Assembly (NCBI GenBank): GCA_030762935.1 | Contig: CM060883.1 | Location: 34,619,501-34,683,500 of the forward strand | DNA length: 64,000 nt | DNA from: Hymenopus coronatus | Taxonomy: Eukaryota > Arthropoda > Insecta > Mantodea > Hymenopodidae | Direction of reading: 5' to 3' | Part shown: piece by piece, positions 10,831-22,623 of the stretch | Layout of the letters: each line of letters begins with the position of its first letter | Position numbering within the stretch: position 1 is the first letter of the stretch | Notes under the pieces: model-generated | Seen by the model: the letters and a program-made list of their open reading frames with translations, nothing else | Databases searched by the model: none | Told to the model about the DNA's origin: nothing | Position numbers and translations under genes: made by a program

Positions 10831-11646
10831 ATGTTTCCCGGTAAGCTATTTTCAAATATTTTGAGATGACATACACGAATGGTGGCTTACAACTGTAAGT
10901 ACTTTTAAGTCCCAGGATTCATACTTTAAGAGGAGTTGAAATGCCCTTTCTTGTTAATGTTAAAGTTTAACACATTATCTCAACAACTATTTAAGATAGT
11001 GAGCTAAATTGTTCAAGGTATATTCAGCAATAACTTTACTGTTGATTCATGAACAATGCAATACTTCTGTTCATTAGAAGAAAAGGTGTGATTTTTTTTA
11101 AAATAAAGTTCTAAAAAAAGGTTATTGAAAAATTATTTTTAAATTTTAGAAAAACAAATAGTCCACATATATAAAAACCTTTTCGTTAAAATAAAACCTA
11201 TTTAGGTGAAAACGTGGGGTAAAAATCTCAGCTCTTAGCACCAATTAGTTTCTGAAATAAAGGGAAATTTGTATGAACATTTTACTTCCTCTTCAATTGC
11301 TTTCAAACATAAACTTTACAAATAAATGTAATCTACTTTCCAAAAACAACTTCTCAGTACTTCAAAACTCTAACATGAAGGAAATGATTGTGGAATGTAA
11401 AGCCGTGAAGAGCTAAGGTGAAACTTTCCGATTAAAATTAGAAAAATATCTCTTCTCCAGGATGGATATTTATAAATTTATTGAAGTTTTAACAAACGAA
11501 TGTATTTAAATTTCTAATACGTTACTGCGAAGGATTATTTTCAACAATAGCTTTAAAATATTTACAATTAGCATACCTCTATTAAAGCTATATCAAAATG
11601 AGCGAGAGATTCCAAATATGCATAAGCAACTAAAACGTGAAAATGG
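10831..11646. other. unassigned AT-rich sequence
   Basis: No frame above background and no repeat family recognised. Composition is strongly A/T with many short A runs. Confidence 0.5.
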
Positions 11647-11667
11647 AAAAAAAAAAAAAAAAAAAAA
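11647..11667 (+). repeat. poly(A) run
   Basis: Uninterrupted A run of about 21 nt directly against the TCTGATGTG end of HER copy 9. It is either its insertion target or the tail of an unrecognised retroelement. Confidence 0.9.
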
Positions 11668-12478
11668 TCTGATGTGTTCCATTCACATGCCTTTCTCTAC
11701 ATTTCTGCAACAAATTATTCTTAGTAAGCTTATGCTTCTATTTACTTCAAGCTAATCGAGAAAAAATTAGCAGAAATAGTCTTATTACTTGCTTTCTTAT
11801 AAGTAGAAGCAAAATAAGGGAGTACCATAGGTTAAAGTGATAGTCAAAAGCTGGTTGCTATGTGACTGGAGTTTCTTTGTTTGTTTGCACAGGAGTTGAC
11901 AAATTCCTGTATGAGAAAAATATAGGTTTTTCAAAGCCGAAACCAAAAGCTAGGAATACTTCTAAAACGATAAACACCGCGAAAGAGGTATATAATATAA
12001 ATCGTGTGTTTTAGCTCGTTCTGCAGCTGTTGTATGGTACATTTTTATCCATCTCTTACGGTTTAGCAGTTATGCAAAATTCCGTAAAACTCATCCAGAA
12101 TAAAGTAATCTTCAGAAGATATTCCCAGAAAATTCAAGATATACATTTTATTTGGCGTGTAAATATCTTAAATATAAGAGATTTTAATCAAAATTGTTAA
12201 GAGCCATTTCTGAGAAAATCAAAATTTTCGAAAAACGTCACATATAAAGTGAAAATCCTTGTGTTGCATCCTTGGAGATTAACAAACTTAATTCCAAGTT
12301 TGGTATTCAATGGTCCACAGACACACACACGCCCACATATGGACCTTTTAGTAAAAATGCTTTTTTTGCATTCAGGGGGACCCAAAACATGTATTTCCAA
12401 TGAAGTCTCGGTATCGAATTTTGGGTGGAATGCAATACCTTCTCTATACACTATGTACATAGTACGGGTAGAGAAAGT
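11668..12478 (+). mobile_element. HER copy 9, full length
   Basis: TCTGATGTGTTCC to GGGTAGAGAAAGT, about 810 bp, with a clean terminal palindrome (CACTATGTACATAGT). It lacks the GGGGTGGG run through a short internal deletion near 12245. Confidence 0.92.
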
Positions 12479-12557
12479 AATTATGAAAATGAAATTTCGA
12501 CTCCCCTTAAGCCTACTATTATGGGCAGTCGTTAATTCAATTGTTTTCTCACAGATA

Positions 12558-12740
12558 ACGTGTTTGATAGGTAGAATCAGACTGAACTTCAATGCTATGC
12601 CGGTATGTTGCCATGGAAGCCCACTGGTAGAGCAACCTGCTAGAGACCGGGAGATCCGTGGTTCAAATCTCGGCTATGGCATTGAATGTTTTTGCCTGAT
12701 TCTCACTAAGCTTGCAACATTACATTGACAGATGTGCCTT
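12558..12740 (+). mobile_element. SINE-E copy 2 with inverted flank
   Basis: Tail-like sequence in inverse orientation (TAGAATCAGACTGAAC, then TTCAATGCTATGCCGG) precedes the tRNA-like core, whose B box is GTGGTTCAAATCTCGG. The forward tail GGCATTGAATG follows. The A box is degraded (CCCACTGGTAGAGC). The result is a core bracketed by an inverted repeat of about 20-40 nt. Confidence 0.7.
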
Positions 12741-13292
12741 CAGTGTGGTCAAACGAGGAAAACAACTTTTCTGCATTGTTAGAAAGTTTGACAGGGTTTG
12801 TTTTGGCTCTCATTGGAGTTTCCCAAGCCTCTAGAGGTCTGTTTTGCAAGCCGCAGCCCGAGGGAGGTTCCAGAGAACCGTCTTCACATAACCAATTAAT
12901 TCATGAACTTTGCAACACTGGCTGTGTACTTCATTTGCAATTCGAGAACGAGCGTGGGCCAAACAAGTTATGTACTTCTAGCGGTTCGTGCGTAAAGAAT
13001 TAGTAGTTTTCGTCATAGAGGGCGCGGCAGCTGTTGTTAACAGCAATACTTTGTCACTGCGAATACCCTCAAGCCACGTGCTAATGTTAAAGATGTCTCA
13101 GGCCTTTGCTGAGTGTCAGCATGTCACCTTTTCTAGACACGCCCAGCTCAGTACAGGCATTACTTCAATCTTGCTGGCATATATAATATTATCGTTCTGA
13201 ACACATTTTAATCGATAATTACAGATAAACTGTTTCTTTCACTCCCTCCGTGTGTGGGGCAGGAGTTCGAATGCTACAACCACACTAAAAAA
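12741..13292. other. unassigned sequence, GC-richer, ending in a SINE-like tail
   Basis: Two short plus-strand frames (12725-13003 and 12988-13200) show no domain. Near 13263 a lone B-box-like GAGTTCGAATGC precedes ACCACACTAAAAAA, which abuts HER copy 10, so the last 50 bp may be a decayed SINE end. Confidence 0.4.
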
Positions 13293-14152
13293 TCTGATGT
13301 GTTCCATTCACATGACTTTCTCTACATCTCTGCTACAAATTATTCTTAAAAAGCTTATGCTTCTATTTACTTCATGATAATTGAGAAAACATTAGTAAAA
13401 ATAGTCTTATTACTTGCTTCTTATAAGTAGAAGAGAAATAAGGCAGTACCATAGATTATAATGACAGTCAAAAGCTGGTAGCTATGTGACTGAAGTTCCT
13501 TTGTTTGTATGTATGAACAGGAGTTGACAAATTCCCGTATGAGCAAAGCATAAGTTCATTTTAAAACTGAAACCAAAAGCAAGGTATACCCCAAAAATGA
13601 TCAACTCCACGAAACAAATGTATATCACGTAAATTGTGTGTTTTAACGTGCTCTATATTTTTGTGTAGTAACTTTTTGTCCATCTCTTACGGTTTAGATG
13701 TTATGCAAAATTCCGTAAAATTCATCAAGAATAAAGTAGTCTTCATAGGCTATTCCCAGAAAATGCAAGGTATACATTTTATTTGGCATGTAAATATTTT
13801 AAATATAAGAGATTTTAATCAATATCGTTAGAGCCATTTTTGAGAAAATAAAATTTTTTGAAAAAAGTTCCATGTAAAGGATGGTTGGAAGTGGGGGTAT
13901 TTTTCTCAAAATCTTCGTGTCGAATCCCTGGAAAACACTAAACTTAAATACCAAGTTTTGTATTTAACGGACTTTTCGTTTTTCGGCTATGCTGTTCACA
14001 GACACACACACATGGACCTTTTTCCAAAAATGCTTGTTTTCAGTTCAGGGGGACCCAAAACATATATTTCCGGTGAAATCTCGGTATCGAATTTCTGGGT
14101 GCATTACAATAACTTCTCTATTGACTATGTACATAGTGCACATAGAGAAAGT
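13293..14152 (+). mobile_element. HER copy 10, full length
   Basis: TCTGATGTGTTCC to ATAGAGAAAGT, 860 bp. The palindrome has one arm altered (GACTATGTACATAGTGC). An inverted, hairpin-less partner (copy 11) follows within a few bases. Confidence 0.92.
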
Positions 14153-14156
14153 AAAA

Positions 14157-14570
14157 AAGTCCGTGTGTGTCCATGTGTCTGTAAACACAACTCAGAAAGT
14201 AAAGAACTGCCAAACCATAAATCATAAACAAAAACTTACCACACATTTTTGTCACATACATTCTGTTCATGGATTTGACCATTTTAATGATATTCTTTTT
14301 TATTGGTTTCGGATTTATGGTACTTATCCTTTTCACATACACTAATTCTTCAATTCCCGGCCATACTTTCAATTATATAGCAACCAGTTTTTAAAAGATT
14401 TGACTATAGCTTTACCCTAGTGTATTGCGTTCGACTTACAAGGAGGCAAGTAATGAGACCATTTCTGCTGTTCATCTCGATTAGTTTGAAATACTCAGAA
14501 TTATAAATTTTTCCACAGAATTTGTTACAGAAATGTAAAGAAAGGCATGTAAATGTAGACATCCTATTTT
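14157..14570 (-). mobile_element. HER copy 11, hairpin-less, internally deleted
   Basis: Starts at the GTCCGTGTGTG tract rather than at the hairpin and jumps from the AACTCA region to the AAACTTACCACACA region. It ends in a decayed left end (GTAGACATCCTATTTTT). Confidence 0.8.
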
Positions 14571-15126
14571 TAGAAATACCGTAGGTGTATGTGTGTGTGT
14601 CTGAGAACACGATAACTCAAAAACAAAATGTCGGTAAAATACCGAACTTGATATTTAAGTTTAGTGTCTGTAAAGGATGCGATTTTGAAAATCTCCCCAC
14701 CCAAACTAGCATTTTCAAGGTGAAAATTTCGAACATTTTGATTTTCTAATATACGACTAACGATTTTGATTATACGCAATACCAGATATTAAATATATGT
14801 TAATATTATAAATAAAATATACATCTTGAGTATGGAAATAGCCTTTGACGACCACTTTATTCTGGAATAATTTTGCTGAATTTCGCATAACTGGTGAACC
14901 GTGAGAGACAAAATATATAAAAAGGTAGATCTTTTTAAAACATATAATTCATGTCATATACTGACAGTTTCTGAGATATTACAGAACCATACAAAGCGAA
15001 CCGAACCTCAATAGTATGAATATTTATCTGAATTAGCATGATGTAAAAAGAAGAATAATCTTTTGTAAGAATAGTTTGTATTGGAACAGCCAGAGAAGGT
15101 AGGTAAATAGAACACATCAGATTTTT
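14571..15126 (-). mobile_element. HER copy 12, hairpin-less
   Basis: Joined to copy 11 through TATTTTTAGAAATACC, again beginning at the internal GT tract instead of the hairpin. It contains the internal palindrome in mutated form (AATACCGAACTTGATATT) and ends AACACATCAGATTTTT. Confidence 0.82.
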
Positions 15127-15830
15127 AGAAAAAGGTCCTTGTGTGTGTGCTATGGACAACATTGCTCAAAAAGGAAAACACAATTGAATAAAAAACATGG
15201 CATTTATGTTTAGTACCTTCCAGAAATTCGACACGATGATTTCCAAAAAAAAATCCCCCACCAAAAACTACACTTCACATGGAAAATTTTTTAAGCTTTT
15301 GGCTCTAACGATTTTGATTACAATAAGTAAGTTAAATATGTTTACATGTCAAATAAGCTGTGTATTTGGAATTTTTAGTTAATAGGCTCTGAAAACTTCT
15401 TCATTCTGAATTACTTTAGTTTAACTAGTAAACCCTAAGAGATAGACAAAAATTTAATAGTCAAATATATCGTAGATCTCGTTAAACCACACAATTTATG
15501 TATTATATTTTTTTTTTTGTGTTTTACCGTTAACCGTTTCCAAGATATTCCTTGTTATTTGTGTCAATTTTAAACTACTTAAACTTTCCTCAACTCTCTT
15601 TTGTTTTAATCCTAGCCAAGCAAATAAAATCGAATGTCAATTATAGCGATAGCTTTTAAAAAGTTGACTAACGCGTTAGCCTAGTGTAATCCCTTATTTC
15701 TTTTCTGTTTACAAGGTAATAAATAACAAGAACATTTTTATTAATGTTTAACTCGATTAGCAGGACGGAGATTAAAGAATATAAGGTAAGTTTGTGAAAA
15801 TCACGTGAATGGAACACAGTAGATTATTTT
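15127..15830 (-). mobile_element. HER copy 13, hairpin-less
   Basis: The junction with copy 12 is CAGATTTTTAGAAAAAGG, so the left end of one unit runs straight into the post-hairpin interior of the next. Sequence is quite diverged, ending ACACAGTAGATTATTTT. Confidence 0.8.
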
Positions 15831-17468
15831 CTTAGTAACGTATACGTAAACTGGCTTGCAAGAGAAATTGCGCTGTTTTCAAAACAAGCAAGAAGAGTTT
15901 GTGCAGTTATATTTTCGTTTTAATTTTAATTACACCTCAGATAGATCAGTTGTATTAATGGTTTTAAAACACTACATCACAGGCACACCCCAGATCCACT
16001 TTTTGCCACTAGAGACGGAGAGAAAAAGATAAAAAGAAAAGAATGACAGAGTGAAGAGGGAGAGAAGTGGGGACGAGTGAGTCAGTATGATAGAGACAAG
16101 AGTTAGACGGAGAGGGAAAGATGGAAATGGAGAGTGTGAGAAAGGGAAAGGGGGGACGGGAAAAATATCCGCATTTAATGTATTAACGTGATTAGAATTT
16201 CGGCTTCTGTGGGTTTAATAAAGACTGACCGTATACTTCACACTTTGATGCAGCAAATTAATGGCCCAAGGTGTTAAAAAAATCACTGATCGTCCTTTTT
16301 ATAGAGTATTGAATATGGAAGAGGACACTTCGCGCACTGCGACCTACGTGAAATCTTTTGTGGTTCTCACCTCCCACCTCCGAATTACTATGAGGGTACC
16401 TTTTCTTGGGCGCTCCCTCGTCTCCATTCGGTAGGTTTCGCGCAGTTTCGGGAGCTGAGCAGAGCAACAGCATTGAAACATGAAGCACGCTATGCACATA
16501 GCTCTATGGCTTCAATACTAACGTTTCATTCTGTCTGTAGATTCCTAAGTTCACATACATGGACGAGCACTGTGTTTCGTTTAATAATTCAGCTAGTTCG
16601 TGGTAAATTAGATAAACTATTCATAATAATGAATGAGGGTCTTAAAGGCAGAAGCTTTCTTTGGTCGACACTAGGCGGGCGAGCTCTCCCTTCTTCCCCA
16701 GGCCCTTGTGTTCCCGAAAAAATAGCATCCAAGAAATAGTGCGAGCTTAGTTAATAAATCCACAGAAACATGTGAGCAGAACCGGATTTTATTGCAGTCG
16801 GGGCGGCAACTTTGGGTCCTTCTTGGTTTTTTCAGGTCAGGTCCTGCTGATCATTTCCTAACTTATGTTCTAGGTCCAAGGACTAAGAAAAATAAATAAA
16901 TATAAATTGAGCTGTTTGTTTACAACCTTCTATAAGTTGTGGGCCAGAAATTACCCCCACCAACGTACATTTATGGGACAAACAAGACCTCCCACCATCT
17001 TCAGAGTGACGTATATGAAATTTGTCTGAGACCTGGTGAGAAAAGTTCGAACTACTAATTCCTCTGCTCTTCGGTGGGCCTTTGCGGGAGAGAGTGAGTC
17101 AATCAAGCAGGAGATTCGCTGAGTTTGTACTGCTTAGCCGCCAAGTGTGGACAAAAGTGGGCTTTCTTTCGGTTAGACTGAAATGCTGGGAGTCTAAATA
17201 TTTATAATTGTGAAAACTAAGTTGCTAATCAGGAAAAATCAGGCGTTTCTTTCAACAATAGATTTAGTTTAAAATAGTTAATTCAGGGGCTGTAACTTTC
17301 GAATGTGATGAATATAAAACTTATTCTAAACAAGATGCATTAACAGTAAACTCAGCTATATCTCTCTAATAGCGGCTTGTTAAAAGATATAAACATTGTG
17401 AAACTCTGGCAGTGTTTCATTGCAATTTCCTGGAATCTTTTTCCTTAGGCTTTTAAGGAATCTCTGCT
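15831..17468. other. unassigned sequence with a GA-rich block
   Basis: No gene recognised. The frame at 16473-16739 (88 codons) and its antisense neighbours show no domain. A purine-rich tract lies at 16008-16165. Confidence 0.45.
16008..16165 (+). repeat. GA-rich purine tract
   Basis: About 160 bp dominated by G and A (GAGAGAAAAAG, GAGGGAGAGAAG and similar). A low-complexity polypurine stretch. Confidence 0.8.
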
Positions 17469-18057
17469 ACTTTCTCTATACGTACTATGCACATCAAACT
17501 TTTTCGAAAATTTTGATTTACTCAAAAATGGCTCTAACGATTTTGATTAAAATTTCGTATATTAACGATATTTAGCTGACAAATAAAATGTATATTTTGA
17601 ATTTTCTGGAAATAGGCTCTCAAGGCTACTTTATTCTTAGTGAATTTTCCGGAATTTTGCATAACTGCTAAACCGTAAGAAATAGACAAAAACTTACCAC
17701 ACAAAAATGTAGAGCACATTAAAACACACAATTTATGTTATATACATTTTTTTCTTGGAGTTGATCGTTTTTGAGATATTCCTTGTTTTTGATTTCAGGT
17801 TCGAAAATCTTAACTTTTCTCATACAGGAATTTGTCAACTCATATCCATACAAACAAAGGAACTTCAGTCACATAGTGACCAGCTTTTGACTGTCGCTTT
17901 AACTTATTTTCTTTCTACTTACAAGGAAGAAAGTAATAAGACTATTTCTACTAAATTTTCTACATTAGCAAGAAGTAAATAGAAGCATAAGCTGTTTAAC
18001 TACAATTTTTTGCAGAAATGTAGAGAAAGTCATGTGAATGGAACACATCAGATTTTT
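17469..18057 (-). mobile_element. HER copy 14, internal deletion
   Basis: The hairpin half (ACTTTCTCTATACGTACTATG) jumps directly to CAAACTTTTTCGAAAATTTTG, losing about 220 bp including the GT tract. The left end AACACATCAGATTTTT is intact and fused to copy 15. Confidence 0.9.
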
Positions 18058-18510
18058 ACTTTCTCTGACACGTGCGCAGTAAATGCAGAAGCTATCTAAT
18101 GCATTCCATTCAAAAATTGGTTAGTGAAATGTAACCGGAAACATAGTTTTGGGAGGCTTTGAATACAAAATTATAATAATAATAATAATAATAATATAAA
18201 TAATAAGAATAACAATAATAATAACAATAATAATAATAATAACAACAATAACAATAATAATAGTAATAATAATAATTAGCTAATGGTAGCTATTTGATGT
18301 ATGTATATGTGTATAAGTCAAAAATGAAAAGTCGCATAGAAGCCAAACTTGCTATTAATGTTTAGCATCTTCCAAAAATCCGACAAAAAGATTTTCAAGG
18401 AAATCCCCGCATTTCTAACTATCCATTATATGGAATAGATTTCGAAATGTTATTTTATAAACAAAATGGTAATAAGGATTTTGAATAAAACACCATATAT
18501 CAAAGATATT
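18058..18510 (-). mobile_element. HER copy 15, carries (AAT)n
   Basis: Starts ACTTTCTCTGACACG, immediately after the copy 14 end. An (AAT)n array sits where other copies have the GT tract. The left half is lost after the region equivalent to ATCAAAGATATTTA. Confidence 0.82.
18172..18277 (+). repeat. (AAT)n microsatellite
   Basis: About 105 bp of AAT units interrupted by AAC, inside HER copy 15. Confidence 0.95.
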
Positions 18511-18599
18511 TATAATACCAATTGATGACAATAGTTGTCTATACTATGAATCCTGAGGCTTAGAGTACTTACAACATTGTAAGTCGCCTTCGTGGTTGT

Positions 18600-18680
18600 C
18601 ATCTCAAAATAATTTTAGATCACCTTGTGTGGTTTACCGGGGAAAAAGCGAGTCAGGTGAGATATTCAATGCTGTGCTTT
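18600..18680 (+). mobile_element. SINE-E copy 3, 5' piece only
   Basis: ACCTTGTGTGGTTTACCGGG and GAGATATTCAATGCTGTGC match the stretch preceding the tRNA-like core of SINE-E copy 4. The core itself is absent, because the sequence continues directly into HER at CTTTTTTCG. Confidence 0.6.
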
Positions 18681-19260
18681 TTTCGAAAATTTTGATTTTC
18701 TCAATAATGGCTCTAACAATTTTGATTAAAATATCGTATACTAAAGATATTTACCTGACAAATAAAATGTTTATGTTGAATTTTCTGGGAATAGCCTCTG
18801 AAGATTACTTTACTCTGAATGAATTTTACGGAATTTTGCGTAACTGATAAGCCGTATGAGATGGCCATAAAACTTACCACATAAAAATGTATATCACATT
18901 AAAACATACAATTTATGGTATATGTAGTTTTTCCTTTGAGTAGGTGTTTTTTTTTTTTTTTTTTAGATATTTCTTGTTTTAGTTTTCAGCTTTGAAAAAC
19001 ATACTTTTCTCATACAGGAATTTGTCAACTACTGTCCATACAAACAAAGGAACTTCAGTCACATAGCAATCAGCTTTTGACTATCACTTTAACCTATGGT
19101 ACTCCCTTATTTACCTTCTATTTACAAGGAAGCAAGTAATAAGACAATTTCTGCTAATTCTTTCTCGATTAGCATTATGTAATAGAGGCATGATCTTTTA
19201 AACAATAATTAGTTGCAGAGATGTAGAGAAAGTCATGTGAATGCATCACATCAGAATTTT
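18677..19260 (-). mobile_element. HER copy 16, lacking the hairpin half
   Basis: Begins at TTTTTTCGAAAATTTTG and reaches a good left end (ACATCAGAATTTT). Includes a T-run of about 19 at 18945-18963, a local expansion. Confidence 0.88.
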
Positions 19261-19304
19261 TCCCCTTGCAATAATTCAAAATGTTTAGAAATTTGCCATT
19301 ACCT

Positions 19305-19450
19305 GCGAAAATATTCAGCCTCTGAAGACTACTTTATTCTGAATGAATTTTACGGAATTTTGCATAACTGCTAAGCCGTAATAGATGGCCAAACACTTAC
19401 CACACAACAAATGTAGAGCATGTGAAAACACACGATTTATGTTATATACA
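19305..19450 (-). mobile_element. HER copy 17, internal fragment
   Basis: Only CAGCCTCTGAAGACTAC through ACACACGATTTATGTTATATACA is present. It is cut on the right by SINE-E copy 4 and may be continued by the diverged piece after that SINE. Confidence 0.8.
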
Positions 19451-19655
19451 CCTTGTGGTTTACCGGGGAACAAGCGATTCAGTTGAGATATTCAATGCTA
19501 TGCACGTATGTTGCTGTGGTAGCTCAGTGGAGGAGCATCTGACTAGAGATCGGGAGATCCGTGGTTCAAATCTCGGCTATGGCATTGAATTTTCCAATCT
19601 GACTCTACCTATCCAACTACACCTGGCTTCTGTGAAAAAACAATTAGACCAATAT
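19450..19655 (+). mobile_element. SINE-E copy 4, best preserved
   Basis: Order: CACCTTGTGGTTTACCGGGG leader; GATATTCAATGCTATGC; A box GTGGTAGCTCAGTGGAGG; B box GTGGTTCAAATCTCGG; GGCATTGAATTTTCC; tail CTGACTCTACCTATCC. ATTCAATGCTATGC and its inverse GGCATTGAAT bracket the tRNA-like core. Confidence 0.8.
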
Positions 19656-19965
19656 TTACAAAACGTTTAATTTACTGGAAGTAGCCTGAGAAATCCAATT
19701 TCTTCGGAAGGAGTTTTCTGTAATCTTATATAACCGGTATACGTTAAACGATAGTAATAAACGTAGGACATATAAAATGTTTCTCATAAATTATAGAGGG
19801 TAGAGACAGTTATTACAATGTATGTTATTAGATTTTCCTATAACAAAATATGAAATAAAGTAATTTCTGTGAATGTTTATCACGATAAGCATAAATAGAC
19901 AGAAGAATAAGTGTTTATAAGAATATTAATACGGCGAAGAATGACCAGGAAAAGTCATTTTAATG
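19652..19965 (-). mobile_element. HER copy 18, strongly diverged
   Basis: Recognisable by GGAAGTAGCCTGAG (for GGGAATAGCCTCTG), TTATATAACCGG, and the GATAAGCATAAATAGAC region before AAAGTCATTTTAATG. May be the far half of copy 17, separated by the SINE. Confidence 0.55.
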
Positions 19966-19973
19966 TAAAAAAA

Positions 19974-20770
19974 TGTGATATGTTCCATTCACATGACTTT
20001 CTCTATAACTCTGTAATAAATTATTGTTAAAAAGCTTATGCTTCTATTTACTTCCTGCTAATATGGAAAAAATTAGCAGAAGTAGTCTTATTACTTGCTT
20101 CCTTGTAAGTAGGAGTGAAATAAGGGAGTACCATACACATCTACCCAGTCAAAAACAGGTTGCTATGTGACTGAAATTCCTATGTTTGTATGAACACAAA
20201 TTCACAAAGTCCGATGAGAAAAGTATGTTTTTATAGCTGAAACAGAAAACAAGGAATATCTAAAAAACAATTAACTCGACGAAAAAAATGTATATAACAT
20301 AAATTGTGTGTTTTAAAGTGCTCTACATTTGCTGTGTGGTACGTTTTTGTCCATTTCTTACGGTTCAACAGTTATGCAAAATTCCGTAAAATTGACCCAG
20401 AATAAAGTAGTCTTCAGAGGCCATTCCTAGAAAGTTCAAAATATACATTTTATTTGACAGTTAAATATCTTTAATATACGATATTTTAATCCAAATCGTT
20501 AGAGCCATTTTTGGGAAAATCAAAATTTTCGAAACTAGTTCCCTGTGGTGGGGGGATTTTTCTCAAAATCTTCGTGTCGCATTCCTGGAGGATACTAAGC
20601 TTAAATACCAGGTTTGTGATTTTATCGACTTTTCGTTTTTGAGTTATCATGTTCACTGACACACATACACACACGAACTTTTTCTGAAAATACTTTTTTT
20701 GGGTATCAAATTTTTTGATAGAGTGCAACACTTTCTCTATACACTGCACATAGTGTGTACAGAGAATGCT
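19974..20770 (+). mobile_element. HER copy 19, near full length
   Basis: Starts TGTGATATGTTCCATTCACATG. The GGTGAAATC block before the terminal hairpin is deleted, and the hairpin is reduced (CACTGCACATAGTG). Confidence 0.88.
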
Positions 20771-21620
20771 AAAATCAGATATTTTTGCTTATTTGTAAGT
20801 CTTATGATGTCTGCAATATTTATTCTTATTGTTAGTTTAATTTCCTGTATGTTGAAATTCTAACAGAGCCAAGCTATTATGTAGCAGTATTTTTTACATG
20901 TAGACGAGAGAAAAAAAAAATGGGTGGATATCCACCAGTGCTGGTATAACAAGGTACACAATATGTATTTGAGTTGGCAGGCTTCCACAGTTGCTATGAA
21001 TACAAATATAGTCATTTAAATACAAAGGATAACAGCAGGTGATATTAAAATAGAAATGGTGCTTTATACAGACGATCAAGATGGCATCCCGGCCTCAAAT
21101 TGATATTCAAGAGGATTATAGAATACAAACAGTGCTTTAAGATTGCAATACACGATATCAGAATATCAATTTGGTACAGGAAATTGAAAACCATAATTTT
21201 ATTGTAATTCGTAACAACGTTGACTCTACATAATAGGCGCATCGTTATCTGAAAATAATGAAAACTCAAATGCAAACATAACACTCTAAAAACAGTGTAC
21301 TGCAGAAATATATTTTAAAATCTAAAATTAATTCTAGCACAACAATGAAATAATCAGAATATCGTAAATCAGAATATTAAGGGCTTGTTTTTTTAATAAG
21401 GATGTGATTGTATAAACTATTCATATTATATGAAGAACAGATAAAATAATATAATTCTTTTATAGGCAAAGGAAAGCAGATTTGTGATATTCTAAATTGT
21501 AATTTGTCGTTATATAATTGAATATCCATGCATATAAAGCAATGCATGAATTATTCAGCTTAAAATATTTCTGATAATGGTTTGTATGATCACAATTTAA
21601 AATCATTATAATATTATTTT
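20771..21620. other. unassigned AT-rich sequence
   Basis: Minus-strand frames at 20894-21079 and 21045-21284 are hydrophobic by composition only. No family recognised. Confidence 0.5.
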
Positions 21621-22275
21621 ACTTTCTCTACACGTACTATGTACATAGTGTATAGAGAAGGTATTGTAATGCCCCCAAAAATACGATACCGAGGTTTCAC
21701 CGGAAATACATCTTTTGAGATTCCCTGAATCCAAAAAAGTCATTTTTGGAAAAAAGATCCGTGTGTGTGCGTGTGTGTGTTTGGACAGTATAGCTCAAAA
21801 ACGAAAAGACCGTCAAATACTAAACTTGGTATTTAAGTTTGGTACCTTCCAAGGAAGCGAATCGAAAATTTTAAAGAAGATCCCCCCACTCCCAACTACC
21901 CTTTACATGGAATTTTTTCGAATTTTTTTATTTTCTCAAAAATAGCTCTAACGACATATATTAAAGTATCGTATATTAAAGATATTTACCTGACAAATAT
22001 AATGGATATATTGAATTTTCTGGGAATAGCCTCTGGATGAATTCTGCTAAATGTTGCTTAACTGCTAAGCGGTAAGAGATAGATAAAAACTTACTAAACA
22101 GACAATGTTAATCTGATCAAAACACACAATATATGTCCTTTACATTTTTGCTGAGGAGCTAACCGTTTCCGAGATAATCCTTGTTTTTTGTTTCTGTTGA
22201 GAGTACTTATTCTCTTCTCAGACAGGAACTGTCCGTTTTTCTTTTGTTCTACTCCTGGCCAAGCAAACAATCGAA
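21621..22275 (-). mobile_element. HER copy 20, large 5'-to-3' part
   Basis: One of the cleanest terminal hairpins in the window. The left end is replaced by a junction at about 22275 to an inverted HER piece, so the copy ends in the TTCTTTTGTTCTACTCCTGG variant region seen again at 55.3 kb. Confidence 0.9.
21624..21659 (+). repeat. HER terminal palindrome, reference example
   Basis: TTCTCTA and TAGAGAA form an outer stem around the perfect 14-nt palindrome ACTATGTACATAGT. Spacers of five and three nucleotides make the stem slightly asymmetric. The same arrangement recurs at most hairpin ends. Confidence 0.92.
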
Positions 22276-22280
22276 TAACG

Positions 22281-22421
22281 AACCTTTTTCTGAAAATGCT
22301 TTTTTTTTTGCATTCAGGGGGCCCTAAAACGTGTATTTTCGGTGAAATCTCGTTATCGAATTTTTGGGTGGAATACAATACTTCCTCTATATACTATGTA
22401 CAAAGTACGTGTAGAGAAAGT
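22281..22421 (+). mobile_element. HER copy 21, hairpin-end fragment
   Basis: AACCTTTTTCTGAAAATGC through TTCGGTGAAATCTCG to GTGTAGAGAAAGT. Inverted relative to copy 20 and directly joined to it, giving a unit with a hairpin at each outer end. Confidence 0.88.
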
Positions 22422-22623
22422 AAAAATGTGTGTGAAACAGCTCAAGATAATTAAGAATGGGAAGTGTGGTAGATGAAATCTTGACGAAAATAGGAATGAA
22501 AGACATGAGAAGGAAGGTAGAATAAATTAAAAAATATTCTGGAAATCAGTGAGAAATAGGACAGAAGACATAGAGAATCAGCAAATTAGAAAATAAAAAG
22601 TCACTTGTTTACACCGAAAACAA

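Noticed and set aside
19510..19590. Functional tRNA gene in the SINE-E core
   Set aside because: The tRNA-like core is repeated with the same downstream sequence at several sites, and the structure is altered.
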